Part shown: positions 11,803-20,403 of the stretch, piece by piece
Numbering within the stretch: the first letter of the stretch is position 1
Layout of the letters: the number at the start of each line of letters is the position of its first letter
Assembly: GCF_004346195.1 (NCBI RefSeq)
Contig: NZ_SMAK01000002.1
Span: 62,001-126,000 of the forward strand
Reading direction: 5' to 3'
From: Tepidamorphus gemmatus
Lineage (GTDB): Bacteria > Pseudomonadota > Alphaproteobacteria > Rhizobiales > Tepidamorphaceae
DNA: 64,000 nucleotides
The notes under the pieces: generated by a model
The model's database searches: none
Told to the model about the DNA's origin: nothing
Seen by the model: only the letters and a program-made list of their open reading frames with translations
Position numbers and translations under genes: made by a program

Positions 11803-12690
11803 TCACCGCGATCGAGCCTCTCCGCAGCGCTGCGCATGACGGGCCGCGCGCCACAGCACCAGTTGCCGACGCCACTGCGGCACCACGCAGTTCGAGGCGA
11901 ACGGACGGTAGTCCGCCCGGTCCATTCGCTCGAGATAGGGCTTCACCAGCGCGATCGGCAGCAGGGCCGCCATCGCCTCCCTGCGGATGTCGGGAATGCA
12001 TCCGCCCGCATCGCAAAGATGCGCCCAAGCGACCTTGCGCAGCTCCGCGAGGGCGGCGAGCAGCTGCGGCGTCTCACGGCCGGCGAGAACGGTGGCGATG
12101 TCGGCGCCGTGCCGCGCCAACAGGTCCTCGGGCAGGAACACCTGCCCTCGAGCGGCATGGAACGGTATCGCTCGCATCAGACCCGTGAGCGCATAGGCGA
12201 CACCACCCTGCTGCGCCATGGCGGTGGCAGGCAGGCAGTCTCCGGCGCCCAGGACACGGATCCCGAGCCGCATCAGCGCCGAGGCCGTGGCGCGGCAGTA
12301 GCACTCCAGATCGGCGAGGGTTGGCATCGGATCGTCGTAGAGATCGAAGGTCCGCGCCTCGACCAGCTCCAGGAAGGGATCGAGCGGCAGATCGAACCGG
12401 TCGATAGTGTCGATCAGGGCAGCCGCGACCGGATGACGGCCGACCTCGCCGTGCCCGCAGCCGGTCAGCGCATCGCGCCACCATTGCAGGCGCATCTCGC
12501 CGGGAAGCGGATCGCTGACCAGATCCCGTACCCGCGCAACCTCGATGTTGAACGCGTAGAGCGCCTGCAGGGCCGGGCGCCGGTCGGCAGGCGCGAACAG
12601 CGTCGTGAGGTACCTGTCCTTGTCGCCGCGCCGGACGAGATCCTCACAAACCTCGAAGCTGGTCCACGACGCCGCCACTCCGCCCCTCAC
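11803..12690 (-). CDS. Squalene/phytoene synthase-fold protein, NDUFAF6-like
   Basis: A 295-residue all-helical prenyl-synthase-fold protein. The segment AFNIEVARVRDLVSDP...GEMRLQWW and the later GLMRAIPFHAARGQVFLPED match the mitochondrial complex I assembly factor NDUFAF6 better than carotenoid synthases. The first aspartate-rich motif (DDxxD type) of true phytoene or squalene synthases is missing, so prenyl-transfer activity is doubtful. The start is GTG at 12688-12690, overlapping the upstream Mth938-domain gene as GTGA. By analogy it may help build NADH dehydrogenase (inference). Confidence 0.8.
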   Translation of the reverse strand: MRGGVAASWTSFEVCEDLVRRGDKDRYLTTLFAPADRRPALQALYAFNIEVARVRDLVSDPLPGEMRLQWWRDALTGCGHGEVGRHPVAAALIDTIDRFDLPLDPFLELVEARTFDLYDDPMPTLADLECYCRATASALMRLGIRVLGAGDCLPATAMAQQGGVAYALTGLMRAIPFHAARGQVFLPEDLLARHGADIATVLAGRETPQLLAALAELRKVAWAHLCDAGGCIPDIRREAMAALLPIALVKPYLERMDRADYRPFASNCVVPQWRRQLVLWRAARHAQRCGEARSR

Positions 12691-13064
12691 GCGACTGCGA
12701 TCAGCGCCGCCCCGACCGACCGCTTCTCGGCCAGGAGAACGTTGTAGGTCCTCACTGCCGCACCGGTCGCCATCACCTCCAGCCTGATACCCTTCGACGA
12801 CAGCGCCGCCCGGAGATCGCGCGGCACCGCGACGATGTCCGCGCCGGTGCCGAGCAAGAGGAGCTCGGGGCGCGCTTCGGCCTCGAGAATTCGCACGAGA
12901 CTGCCAACGTTGATCTCGGACGGGCTCGTGACGGACCAGCCGTGAATGCCGTCCGGCGCGATCAGCAGGGATCCGCGATGCGACATGCCGGCGAACCGGA
13001 AGCCGCCATTCCCATAGGCCTCTATGGGCGCAAGGCCCGGATAGTGCGCTTCACGCATCCGCAT
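12687..13064 (-). CDS. Mth938-domain (DUF498) protein, NDUFAF3-like
   Basis: A 125-residue protein of the Mth938/DUF498 family. Diagnostic segments are LLLLGTGADIVAVPRDL and the C-terminal RTYNVLLAEKRSVGAALIAV. The human member NDUFAF3 is a complex I assembly factor. It lies 49 bp after secF on the same strand and overlaps the NDUFAF6-like gene by 4 bp, so the two are probably translated together. An alternative ATG is at codon 3. No enzymatic residues are known for the family. Confidence 0.85.
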   Translation of the reverse strand: MRMREAHYPGLAPIEAYGNGGFRFAGMSHRGSLLIAPDGIHGWSVTSPSEINVGSLVRILEAEARPELLLLGTGADIVAVPRDLRAALSSKGIRLEVMATGAAVRTYNVLLAEKRSVGAALIAVA

Positions 13065-13113
13065 GGGTCGGTCAGGGGCGGATCGCCACCCCTCTCACTG
13101 TCCGTCGTCCCGG

Positions 13114-14046
13114 TCAGCTGCTGCCCTGCGCGGCCGCCGCAGCGGCGTCGCCTCCGGGACGCAACCCGAGGTAATGCAGGATCGGCGCCGCCACGTAGAT
13201 CGAGGAGTAGGTCCCCACCAGGACGCCCCAGATCATTGCGAAAACGAAGCTGCGGATCACCTCGCCGCCGAAGACATAGAGCGCCACCAGCGCGAGCAAA
13301 GTGGTGAGCGACGTCATGACCGTGCGTGACAGCGTCTGGTTGATGCTGAGGTCGATCAGTTCGGGCACCGCCATTCGCTTGAATCGACGCGCATTCTCGC
13401 GGATCCGGTCGTAGACCACGACCGTGTCGTTCAGCGAATAGCCGACGATCGTCAGGATCGCGGCAATGCTCGAGAGGTTGAAGTCGAGCTGCAGGACGGC
13501 GAACAGGCCGATCGTCAGCACGACATCGTGAATCGTCGCGACGACGGCGCCGACGGCGTACTGCCATTCGAACCGGAACCAGATGTAGATCAGGATCGCG
13601 ATGATCGCCACGATGACGGCAATCGTGCCGGTGCGCGCCAGTTCTGCGCTCACGGTCGGTCCGACGATTTCGACGCGACGGTATTCGACGCTGTCGCCAA
13701 GTGCCTCGCGCACCTTCGTGATCACAGCCTGCTGGGCAAGTTCGCCGCCCGGCTGCTCCACCACGCGGATCAGCACGTCGTTGGGACCACCGAACTCCTG
13801 GATCTGGAGGTCGCCGAGCCCGAGCCCCGATAGCGTCGCACGCATCTGCGCGATGTCGGCGGGGCCATTCCGGGTCTGGACCTCGATCAGCGAGCCGCCG
13901 CGGAAATCGATTCCGAAATTCAGCCCGACAACCAGGAACAGCACGATCGACAACACCGACATGGCGGCCGACAGCGGCATCGTGAAGCGCCGCAGCCACA
14001 TGAAGCGGATATGGGTGTCGTCGGGAACCAGCCGAAGCAGCCGCAC
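13114..14046 (-). CDS. secF: Protein translocase subunit SecF
   Basis: A 310-residue inner-membrane subunit that, with SecD, uses proton-motive force to complete Sec-dependent export. It has an N-terminal helix, the conserved periplasmic entry GLNFGIDFRGGSLIE, and a bundle of five helices with the family block LTIVGYSLNDTVVVYDRIREN. The C terminus is alanine-rich. It follows secD by 22 bp and belongs to the yajC-secD-secF transcript. Confidence 0.95.
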   Translation of the reverse strand: MRLLRLVPDDTHIRFMWLRRFTMPLSAAMSVLSIVLFLVVGLNFGIDFRGGSLIEVQTRNGPADIAQMRATLSGLGLGDLQIQEFGGPNDVLIRVVEQPGGELAQQAVITKVREALGDSVEYRRVEIVGPTVSAELARTGTIAVIVAIIAILIYIWFRFEWQYAVGAVVATIHDVVLTIGLFAVLQLDFNLSSIAAILTIVGYSLNDTVVVYDRIRENARRFKRMAVPELIDLSINQTLSRTVMTSLTTLLALVALYVFGGEVIRSFVFAMIWGVLVGTYSSIYVAAPILHYLGLRPGGDAAAAAAQGSS

Positions 14047-14068
14047 TGTCGTGTTCCTTGTCGTCCGC

Positions 14069-15673
14069 TCAGATCGGCACCACGGATGGTCGCCGCAGGC
14101 GGACCCACTCGGCGACGATCAGCCGGTTGAACAGAAAGGCCGTGAATACGGTTGTGACGATGCCGATGGCCAGCGTCACCGCGAAGCCGCGGATCGGCCC
14201 CGATCCCAGATAGAACAGGATCACGGCGGCGATCAACGTCGTGATATTGGCATCCATGATCGTGCCGAGCGCTCGTCGGTAGCCCGAATCGATCGATGCG
14301 ATGGCGCTCTTCCCGGCCTTCTGCTCCTCCCGTATTCGTTCGTAGATCAGCACGTTGGCGTCTACTGCCATGCCGATGGTGAGCACGATGCCGGCGATGC
14401 CCGGCAATGTCAGCGTTGCCCCCAGCATCGACAGCACGCCAATGATCAATGCGATGTTGACCGCCAGTGCGATGTCGGCGAACAGGCCGAGCAACCCGTA
14501 GACCCAGAGCATGAACACGACGACGGCGAGCGTGCCGATGATCGCGGCGATCTGCCCGGCGGCAATCGAGTCGGCGCCCAGCCCGGGTCCGACAGTGCGT
14601 TCCTCGAGGATCGTCAGCGGCGCCGGCAGCGCACCGGCTCTCAGCAGGATGGCGAGATCGTTCGCCTCCTCGACGGTGAAGTTCCCGCTGATCTGGCCCG
14701 ATCCGCCCAGGATCGGCTCTCGGATCACCGGCGCGCTGATCACCTCGCCGTCGAGAATGATGGCAAAGGGACGGCCGACATTCTGCTGCGTCGCGGCGGC
14801 GAAACGGCGCCCGCCATTCGTGTTGAAGCGGAACGAGACGATGGGCTCGTTGGTGCGCTGGTCGAATCCCGGTTGCGCGTCGACGAGATCCTCGCCCGAC
14901 ACCATCACCCGGCGTTCGATCAGATATGGAACCGGCGGATCGTCGCGGGAGTAGAGGATCTCGGAGTCGGGCGGCGGACGGCCGTTCAGGGCCTCGGCCA
15001 CCGGCATCGACAGATCAACCAGCCGGAAGGTGAGCTGCGCGGTCTGACCGATCAGCGCCTTAAGGCGCGACGGATCGTCGAGACCAGGCACCTGAACGAG
15101 GATCCGGTCCGGTCCCTGGCGCTGGATGGTCGGCTCGGTCGTTCCGAGTTCGTCGATGCGCCGCCGCACGATCTCGATGGACTGCGAGACCGCCGAGCTG
15201 ATGCGCTGGTTGATGCCTTCTTCGGTCAGCGTCAGCGTGATCAGCCCGTCGCCGTCACTGGCAATGTCGACGGTGCGCCCTCCGCCACCGCCCAGCACCG
15301 ATCCGACCGGCTCGGACAGACTGCGCAGTGCCCGCAACGCCTCCTCGACCTGTCCGGGCTCGCGAATGCGCACCTGGACCGTCCGGCCCTGCCCGGTGAG
15401 CCCGGTATAGCCGATGCGACGGTCGCGCAGCGTCTGGCGCACGTCATCGCGCAGGGCGTTGAGCCGGTCGGCGACAACCGCCTCGGCATCTACCGCCAGC
15501 AGGATGTGCGAGCCGCCCTGCAGGTCGAGGCCCAGCACCAGCTGACGGTGCGGAATCCAGTCCGGCCACGCGGCGAGCTGCTCCTTCGAGAAGAAGTTCG
15601 GAATGCAGGCGAGTATCCCGACGAGACAGACGCCGAGTATGAAGAGGACGTTCCAGCGGGAGAAGTGAAGCAT
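14069..15673 (-). CDS. secD: Protein translocase subunit SecD
   Basis: A 534-residue inner-membrane protein, partner of SecF. An N-terminal helix is followed by LGLDLQGGSHILLAVD (the D1 motif), a large periplasmic P1 domain, and a six-helix RND-type bundle. The latter contains GMAVDANVLIYERIREEQ, which includes the aspartate used for proton coupling, and GTIMDANITTLIAAVILF. It sits 36 bp after yajC. Confidence 0.96.
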   Translation of the reverse strand: MLHFSRWNVLFILGVCLVGILACIPNFFSKEQLAAWPDWIPHRQLVLGLDLQGGSHILLAVDAEAVVADRLNALRDDVRQTLRDRRIGYTGLTGQGRTVQVRIREPGQVEEALRALRSLSEPVGSVLGGGGGRTVDIASDGDGLITLTLTEEGINQRISSAVSQSIEIVRRRIDELGTTEPTIQRQGPDRILVQVPGLDDPSRLKALIGQTAQLTFRLVDLSMPVAEALNGRPPPDSEILYSRDDPPVPYLIERRVMVSGEDLVDAQPGFDQRTNEPIVSFRFNTNGGRRFAAATQQNVGRPFAIILDGEVISAPVIREPILGGSGQISGNFTVEEANDLAILLRAGALPAPLTILEERTVGPGLGADSIAAGQIAAIIGTLAVVVFMLWVYGLLGLFADIALAVNIALIIGVLSMLGATLTLPGIAGIVLTIGMAVDANVLIYERIREEQKAGKSAIASIDSGYRRALGTIMDANITTLIAAVILFYLGSGPIRGFAVTLAIGIVTTVFTAFLFNRLIVAEWVRLRRPSVVPI

Positions 15674-15709
15674 GTGGGGTGCGCTGTGGGCGGGGCGGCG
15701 GCTGCCGGA

Positions 15710-16042
15710 CTAGCCTTCGTCCTTGACCGGTTCGCCCTTTGCGCGGACTTCGGCGACCATCGGACGGGCGACACGTACTCGGATCCCCTCGGCGATCTCG
15801 ACCTGGATCTCGCGCTCGTCGATCACCTTGGAGATCTTGCCGATCAGCCCGCCCGCCGTCACGATGGTATCGCCGCGGCGCAGCGAGGCGATCATCTCCT
15901 GCTGCTGCTTCATCCGGCGCTGCTGAGGCCGGAGGATCAGGAAGTACAGCACGACGAAGATCAGCACGAACGGCAGGAGCGAGATCAGGAAGTCGCCCCC
16001 TCCGCCCGCCGGCGATTGAGCGAAGGCTGGCGTGACGAACAT
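15710..16042 (-). CDS. yajC: Sec translocon accessory subunit YajC
   Basis: A 110-residue single-pass membrane protein. The helix is LPFVLIFVVLYFLILRP, followed by QQRRMKQQQEMIASLRRGD and the cytoplasmic segment IVTAGGLIGKI. It associates with SecDF. The start MFVTPAFAQ (16040-16042) is the usual alphaproteobacterial N terminus; in-frame sequence up to 16105 is not conserved. It is the first gene of the yajC-secD-secF-DUF498-NDUFAF6-like run and diverges from the DUF815 ATPase. Confidence 0.94.
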   Translation of the reverse strand: MFVTPAFAQSPAGGGGDFLISLLPFVLIFVVLYFLILRPQQRRMKQQQEMIASLRRGDTIVTAGGLIGKISKVIDEREIQVEIAEGIRVRVARPMVAEVRAKGEPVKDEG

Positions 16043-16285
16043 TCTGTCCTCCCGGTCTTGCATGCGCCCTGCGGACCCGTGCGCGGGGCAAAACTCACCA
16101 GGCACCGTCCGCAGGATGCGGGCGGCGCGAGCCGGCGGAATATAACGACGCAGCCAAGCTTTGCAAACCGGCAGACACGCATGGCGCCGCGCGTCCGTTG
16201 CGATTGACCCGCCGGGTCCGCCCCACTACCGTCCGCGCGCGGCAGCGGTGGACAACAACTGCTCGGGCCAAAGGGAGATCGGAAG

Positions 16286-17176
16286 GTGACAAGCGACGCG
16301 GATCGACTGGCGGCGCTGCTCGGCCGGATCGCCGACAGCCTGGAACGCATGGCCCCCCCGCCCCCGCCCGCCACCGATCTGAACGCCACCGATGCCTTTG
16401 TCTGGCAGACGTCGCCGCCTGGACTGATCGCGGTTCCCGCCGTCAACCGTGTAGACATGGTGCTGCTGCGCGGCATCGACCGCGCCCGCGATATGCTTGT
16501 GGAGAACACCGAACGCTTCGCCCGCGGCCTGCCGGCGAACAATGCCCTGTTGTGGGGCGCGCGCGGCATGGGCAAGAGCTCACTCATCAAGGCGGCTCAT
16601 GCCGATGTGAACGCCCGTCTGGCCCGTGAGGCCATTCGCCCGCTGAAGCTGGTCGAGATCCACCGCGAGGACATCCAGTCCCTGCCCGATCTGATGGCGC
16701 TGGCACGCGCCAGCGACTTCCGGTTCCTGATCTTCTGCGACGATCTGTCCTTCGACTTCGACGATACCTCCTACAAGTCGCTGAAGGCCGCTCTGGAGGG
16801 AGGCCTCGAGGGACGTCCTCACAACACACTGTTCTACGCCACCTCGAACCGTCGCCATCTCCTGCCCCGCGACATGATGGAAAACGAGCGCTCCACCGCG
16901 ATCAATCCGTCCGAGGCGGTCGAGGAGAAGGTGTCGCTGTCTGACCGGTTCGGCCTCTGGCTCGGCTTCCACCGGTGCAGCCAGGACGACTACCTGGAGA
17001 TGGTGCGCGGCTATGCGCGCCATTTCGGGCTCAAGGTGGATGCTGAGCAGCTCGAGCGGGCGTCGCTCGAATGGGCGACGACGCGCGGCAGCCGCTCCGG
17101 CCGCGTCGCCTGGCAGTTCATCCAGGATCTTGCTGGGCGCCTCGGGCAACGGCTGGATCCGGGCGCCGGTACCTGA
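16286..17176 (+). CDS. DUF815-family AAA+ ATPase
   Basis: A 296-residue ATP-binding protein of the DUF815 family. Walker A is WGARGMGKSSLIKA (about residues 91-104), Walker B is FLIFCDDLSFD, and sensor-type YATSNRRHLLPRDM follows. A KVSLSDRFGLWLGFH segment is typical. The cellular function is not established. It starts with GTG, preceded by AGGGAGA, and is transcribed away from yajC. A perfect hairpin lies just downstream. Confidence 0.85.
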   Translation: MTSDADRLAALLGRIADSLERMAPPPPPATDLNATDAFVWQTSPPGLIAVPAVNRVDMVLLRGIDRARDMLVENTERFARGLPANNALLWGARGMGKSSLIKAAHADVNARLAREAIRPLKLVEIHREDIQSLPDLMALARASDFRFLIFCDDLSFDFDDTSYKSLKAALEGGLEGRPHNTLFYATSNRRHLLPRDMMENERSTAINPSEAVEEKVSLSDRFGLWLGFHRCSQDDYLEMVRGYARHFGLKVDAEQLERASLEWATTRGSRSGRVAWQFIQDLAGRLGQRLDPGAGT

Positions 17177-17190
17177 CCCCGGAACGTCAA

Positions 17191-17213
17191 CAGGCCCGGG
17201 ATGCCCGGGCCTG
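17191..17213. terminator. Perfect GC hairpin between DUF815 gene and nlpD-like gene
   Basis: CAGGCCCGGG, loop ATG, CCCGGGCCTG: a perfect 10-bp stem with a 3-nt loop between two convergent genes. It can serve both strands. No T-run follows on either side. Confidence 0.65.
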
Positions 17214-17257
17214 CGGTTCGGCGGTCAATGGCGCCCGTGGTGGCGATGCCCTCGGGC

Positions 17258-18598
17258 TCAGTCCCCCGCCAGGTACTTCAGCGGATCGACCGGCGTCGAT
17301 CCCTTGCGAAGTTCGAAGTGAATCTGCGGCGTCTGCACCGATCCGGTCTGGCCCGCCTTGGCGATGACCTGACCGCGCGTCACCACGTCGCCGCGCTTTA
17401 CCAGAATGTCGCTGTTGTGCGCATAGGCCGTCACCCAGTCGTCGGCATGGCGGATCAGCACAAGATTGCCGTAGCCCTTCAGCTCGTTGCCGGCATAGGC
17501 GACGACGCCATTCTCGGCCGCCCTGACGGAGGTGCCCTCCGGGACCGAGATGTTGATGCCGTCATTCTTGCCGCCGTCGGCCTTGTCGCCGAATGCGGAG
17601 ATGATGCGACCACGCGCCGGCCAGCGGAAATTCGCTGCCGATAGGGCCGCCGGCTCCGGAATCCCGGCCCGCTTGTCGGCAGCCGCGTCACTGGCATCTG
17701 CCGGTGCGGCGTAGGCGACCTGCTGAGGCTGTTCCCCGGGCGCAGGCAGTGCATTGGCCTCGATACCCTGCTTCACCGCAGGCGGCTGTGCCGGCGCGGA
17801 GGCGATCGCCGGATCGATGCCGCGCGTCTCCCCTGCCGCCGACGGCGAGGTTGCGGCGGCGGATTGCCGGACGGGTTGGGCAGCGGCGGCGGATGCAACA
17901 GTCGTGGCACCGGGAATGCGGACCGTCTGCCCAATCTTCAGGCCGTAGGGAGGCTGCAGATTGTTGGCGGCGATGATGTCGCCCGGACGCACATTGTATT
18001 TCCTGCCGAGCGAGTAGACCGTCTCGCCCGATGTCACAGTGTGCGTCCCGCCGGAAGCGGCAGGACGCGTCTGAACCGGCGCACCGGCGGACGCGGCGAC
18101 GCTCGCCGGCGTTGGACCGGCCACCTTCACGGTGGCGCCGGCGACCTCAGGCCGTACCCAGCCGTTATGCGCCTGCGAGAACACCGGGATTACCAGTCGC
18201 TGCCCGGGCGGCACGGCGTTCGGATCGGTGATGTTGTTGACCTTCATCAACGCGGTGGTCGGAACACCGTAGCGATTGGCGATGGTGAAAACCGTCTCGC
18301 CGGGCCCTACCACGACCGAGGTGCCGTCGGAGGGTTCGAGCGGCGCCGAGGCGACGGGCAACTGACCATAGGCCGGTTGTGCGAGCGGATTGGAAGCCGG
18401 CCGGCCGTTGGTCACGTCTGCCGTCGGCGTGATCGACCCGGTAACGTCCTGATCGAACGAGCCGCCGAAGAACGAGCCGAACCGAGTAGAATCGGAGCTG
18501 CAGCCGGCGACCATCATGCCCGCCGCTCCGAGGATCGCGATCCTCGCCAGCAACGACGAGGGCAGATTGTCCAGCACCTTACGCATCGTACCACTCAC
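17258..18598 (-). CDS. LysM/M23 lipoprotein, NlpD/DipM-like
   Basis: A 446-residue envelope protein. The signal sequence ends in the lipobox MVAGC (lipidated Cys33). Two LysM domains follow (VGPGETVFTIANRYGVP and VTSGETVYSLGRKYNVRPGD), then a proline/alanine-rich linker and a C-terminal M23 (LytM) domain from about residue 325. The zinc-site residues are partly lost: the usual H...D motif reads KNDGINIS, while YAHN and QIHFEL keep their histidines. It is therefore probably an amidase activator acting in cell separation rather than a peptidase (inference from NlpD/EnvC). It lies downstream of pcm, as nlpD does in many proteobacteria. Confidence 0.88.
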   Translation of the reverse strand: MSGTMRKVLDNLPSSLLARIAILGAAGMMVAGCSSDSTRFGSFFGGSFDQDVTGSITPTADVTNGRPASNPLAQPAYGQLPVASAPLEPSDGTSVVVGPGETVFTIANRYGVPTTALMKVNNITDPNAVPPGQRLVIPVFSQAHNGWVRPEVAGATVKVAGPTPASVAASAGAPVQTRPAASGGTHTVTSGETVYSLGRKYNVRPGDIIAANNLQPPYGLKIGQTVRIPGATTVASAAAAQPVRQSAAATSPSAAGETRGIDPAIASAPAQPPAVKQGIEANALPAPGEQPQQVAYAAPADASDAAADKRAGIPEPAALSAANFRWPARGRIISAFGDKADGGKNDGINISVPEGTSVRAAENGVVAYAGNELKGYGNLVLIRHADDWVTAYAHNSDILVKRGDVVTRGQVIAKAGQTGSVQTPQIHFELRKGSTPVDPLKYLAGD

Positions 18599-18636
18599 GC
18601 CGCTCGGAAACCTCGGACACCATTAATGCGCGTTGA

Positions 18637-18653
18637 GGTAAAGATTGACTTAA
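18637..18653 (-). promoter_or_regulatory. CtrA-like site upstream of the nlpD-like gene
   Basis: Read on the minus strand, TTAAGTCAATCTTTACC fits TTAA-N7-TTAACC with one mismatch in the second half-site. It lies 38 bp upstream of the start of the LysM/M23 lipoprotein gene, a plausible cell-division target. A single imperfect match is weak evidence. Confidence 0.3.
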
Positions 18654-18857
18654 ACGCCGGTGAGGTGCGGAAACCTGTTCCGGAACGTCAATTCGGAACT
18701 TCCCCCTTTACTCATCCGGGACCCCCGCGTGGTGGCTCATGTACCGGCCTTGCGGGTCGGCCCGATTCGATGCGCCGACATCCATGCCGGCGCCCGCCTC
18801 GCCCGTCCGAAACGACGCGGGGGATCGCTGTGCCCGAGACCGGCTCGCTCTTGCGAT

Positions 18858-19526
18858 TCAGATCGCCTCGGCCTTGCCCGGCACCAGCGGCACGAAGCGC
18901 ACGGGGATCAGTTCCTCGTCCTCGTAGCTCTCGTCCGTGCGCACCAGACGGTGCAGATGCTGGGCTCCGCCGACAGGCCCGACCGGGAGCACCATGATGC
19001 CGCCGACCTTGAGCTGCTCGACCAGTGCCTGCGGCACGCGCTCGGCAGCAGCGGTCACGATGATGCGGTCGAACGGCGCCTGCTGCGGCCAGCCCTTCAT
19101 GCCGTCGCCTAGCATGGCGGTGATGTTCGCGATACCGAGCGCCTTGAACCGCTGCTCGGCCTGCCGCAACAGCGTGCTGTAGCGTTCGATCGTGTAGACG
19201 CGCCGGCACAGCCTGGCCAGCACCGCCGCCTGGTAACCCGAGCCGGTGCCGACCTCCAGCACCTTGTCGCGATCGCCGACCGACAGCTTCTCTGTCATGT
19301 AGGCGACAATGAAGGGCTGGCTGATCGTCTGACCGCAGTCAATCGGCAGCGATCGGTCGGCATAAGCGATATCGGCGTATGCGGCCTCGACGAACAACTC
19401 TCGGGGGACAGTCTCGATCGCCTTCAGCACGCGCGGATCGCGGATGCCCTGCGAGCGCAGGCCGAGGATCAGCCGTGCGACGGCGACCCTGCCCTCCCCG
19501 TCCTCGTCCAGACCTCCTGCCGCCAT
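18858..19526 (-). CDS. pcm: Protein-L-isoaspartate O-methyltransferase
   Basis: A 222-residue SAM-dependent repair enzyme that methylates L-isoaspartyl residues in aged proteins. It carries the substrate-loop motif CGQTISQPFIVAYMTE, the SAM motif VLEVGTGSGYQAAVLA, TIERYSTL, and IVTAAAERVPQALVEQL. It starts 7 bp after surE. The surE-pcm-nlpD order is widely conserved in proteobacteria. A second, more divergent paralogue lies near 41.5 kb. Confidence 0.95.
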   Translation of the reverse strand: MAAGGLDEDGEGRVAVARLILGLRSQGIRDPRVLKAIETVPRELFVEAAYADIAYADRSLPIDCGQTISQPFIVAYMTEKLSVGDRDKVLEVGTGSGYQAAVLARLCRRVYTIERYSTLLRQAEQRFKALGIANITAMLGDGMKGWPQQAPFDRIIVTAAAERVPQALVEQLKVGGIMVLPVGPVGGAQHLHRLVRTDESYEDEELIPVRFVPLVPGKAEAI

Positions 19527-19533
19527 GAGCTGG

Positions 19534-20304
19534 TCATGCCTCCTGCCCGATCGCCAGGATCTCGAGCAGCCTCGCGTGCGCGACGGTATCGGTCAAGTTC
19601 AGTGTCAGCGGCGTGATCGAAATGCAGCCGTCGTAGACGGCTCTGAGGTCGGTACCGCGCGCTGGGCTCGATTTGCGACGTTCGAAGCCTGTCCAGAAAT
19701 ACGGGTTGCCGCGGCCGTCATGACGCTGCTCGATATAGAGGAGCGACTGGTCGCGCCGCCCCTGCTGGGTGATCTCGTGGCCGCGCACATCAGCCGGAGC
19801 GCAATCCGGGAAGTTGATGTTGAGAACGACGGACGGATCGATGTCCGCCTTGAGCAGCATCCGGATGATGCGGGCGCCGTGCCGGGCGGCCGTCTCCCAG
19901 TGGATCATCGAGGGATCGCGGTATGCCTGGCTCAAGGCGAACGACCGGACGCCGAGCAGTGAGCCCTCGAAGGCGCCGGCGATGGTGCCGGAGTAGGTCA
20001 CGTCGTCGGCGAGGTTCTGACCGCGGTTGACACCCGACAGCACCAGGTCGGGGCGGCGATCCTTCATGACGTGCTTGAGGCCCATGATGACGCAGTCGGT
20101 CGGCGTGCCCTTGACCGCGAAGTGCCGGTCGCCGACCTCGCGCAACCGCAGCGGATCGTTCAGCGTCAGCGAGTGCGATGCCCCGCTCTGGTCGGTCTCC
20201 GGGGCGATGATCCATACGTCGTCGGAAAGTTCCCGGGCGATCCCTTCGAGGATCCTCAGCCCCGGCGCGTGGATACCGTCATCATTGGTGACCAGGATGC
20301 GCAT
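19534..20304 (-). CDS. surE: 5'/3'-nucleotidase SurE
   Basis: A 256-residue metal-dependent nucleoside monophosphate phosphatase of stationary-phase survival. The metal-binding start MRILVTNDDGIHAPGL is diagnostic; DQSGASHSLTL, VKGTPTDCVIMGL, LVLSGVNRGQNLADDVTYSG and VLNINFP follow. It lies between serS and pcm on the same strand. Intact. Confidence 0.96.
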   Translation of the reverse strand: MRILVTNDDGIHAPGLRILEGIARELSDDVWIIAPETDQSGASHSLTLNDPLRLREVGDRHFAVKGTPTDCVIMGLKHVMKDRRPDLVLSGVNRGQNLADDVTYSGTIAGAFEGSLLGVRSFALSQAYRDPSMIHWETAARHGARIIRMLLKADIDPSVVLNINFPDCAPADVRGHEITQQGRRDQSLLYIEQRHDGRGNPYFWTGFERRKSSPARGTDLRAVYDGCISITPLTLNLTDTVAHARLLEILAIGQEA

Positions 20305-20403
20305 GTGTCAGATATCCGTTCCGATCGCATGGGGCGAATGGACCGCAGCCGGCAACTGTCGCCAAATTCGCATCGCTCATTCCATTCGCTGTCCGTCAGG
20401 GCA

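Noticed and set aside
13601-16207. 868-codon open frame on the plus strand
   Set aside because: It lies antisense to secF, secD and yajC. Its composition (His/Arg/Asp-rich, no domain) is the usual shadow of high-GC coding sequence.
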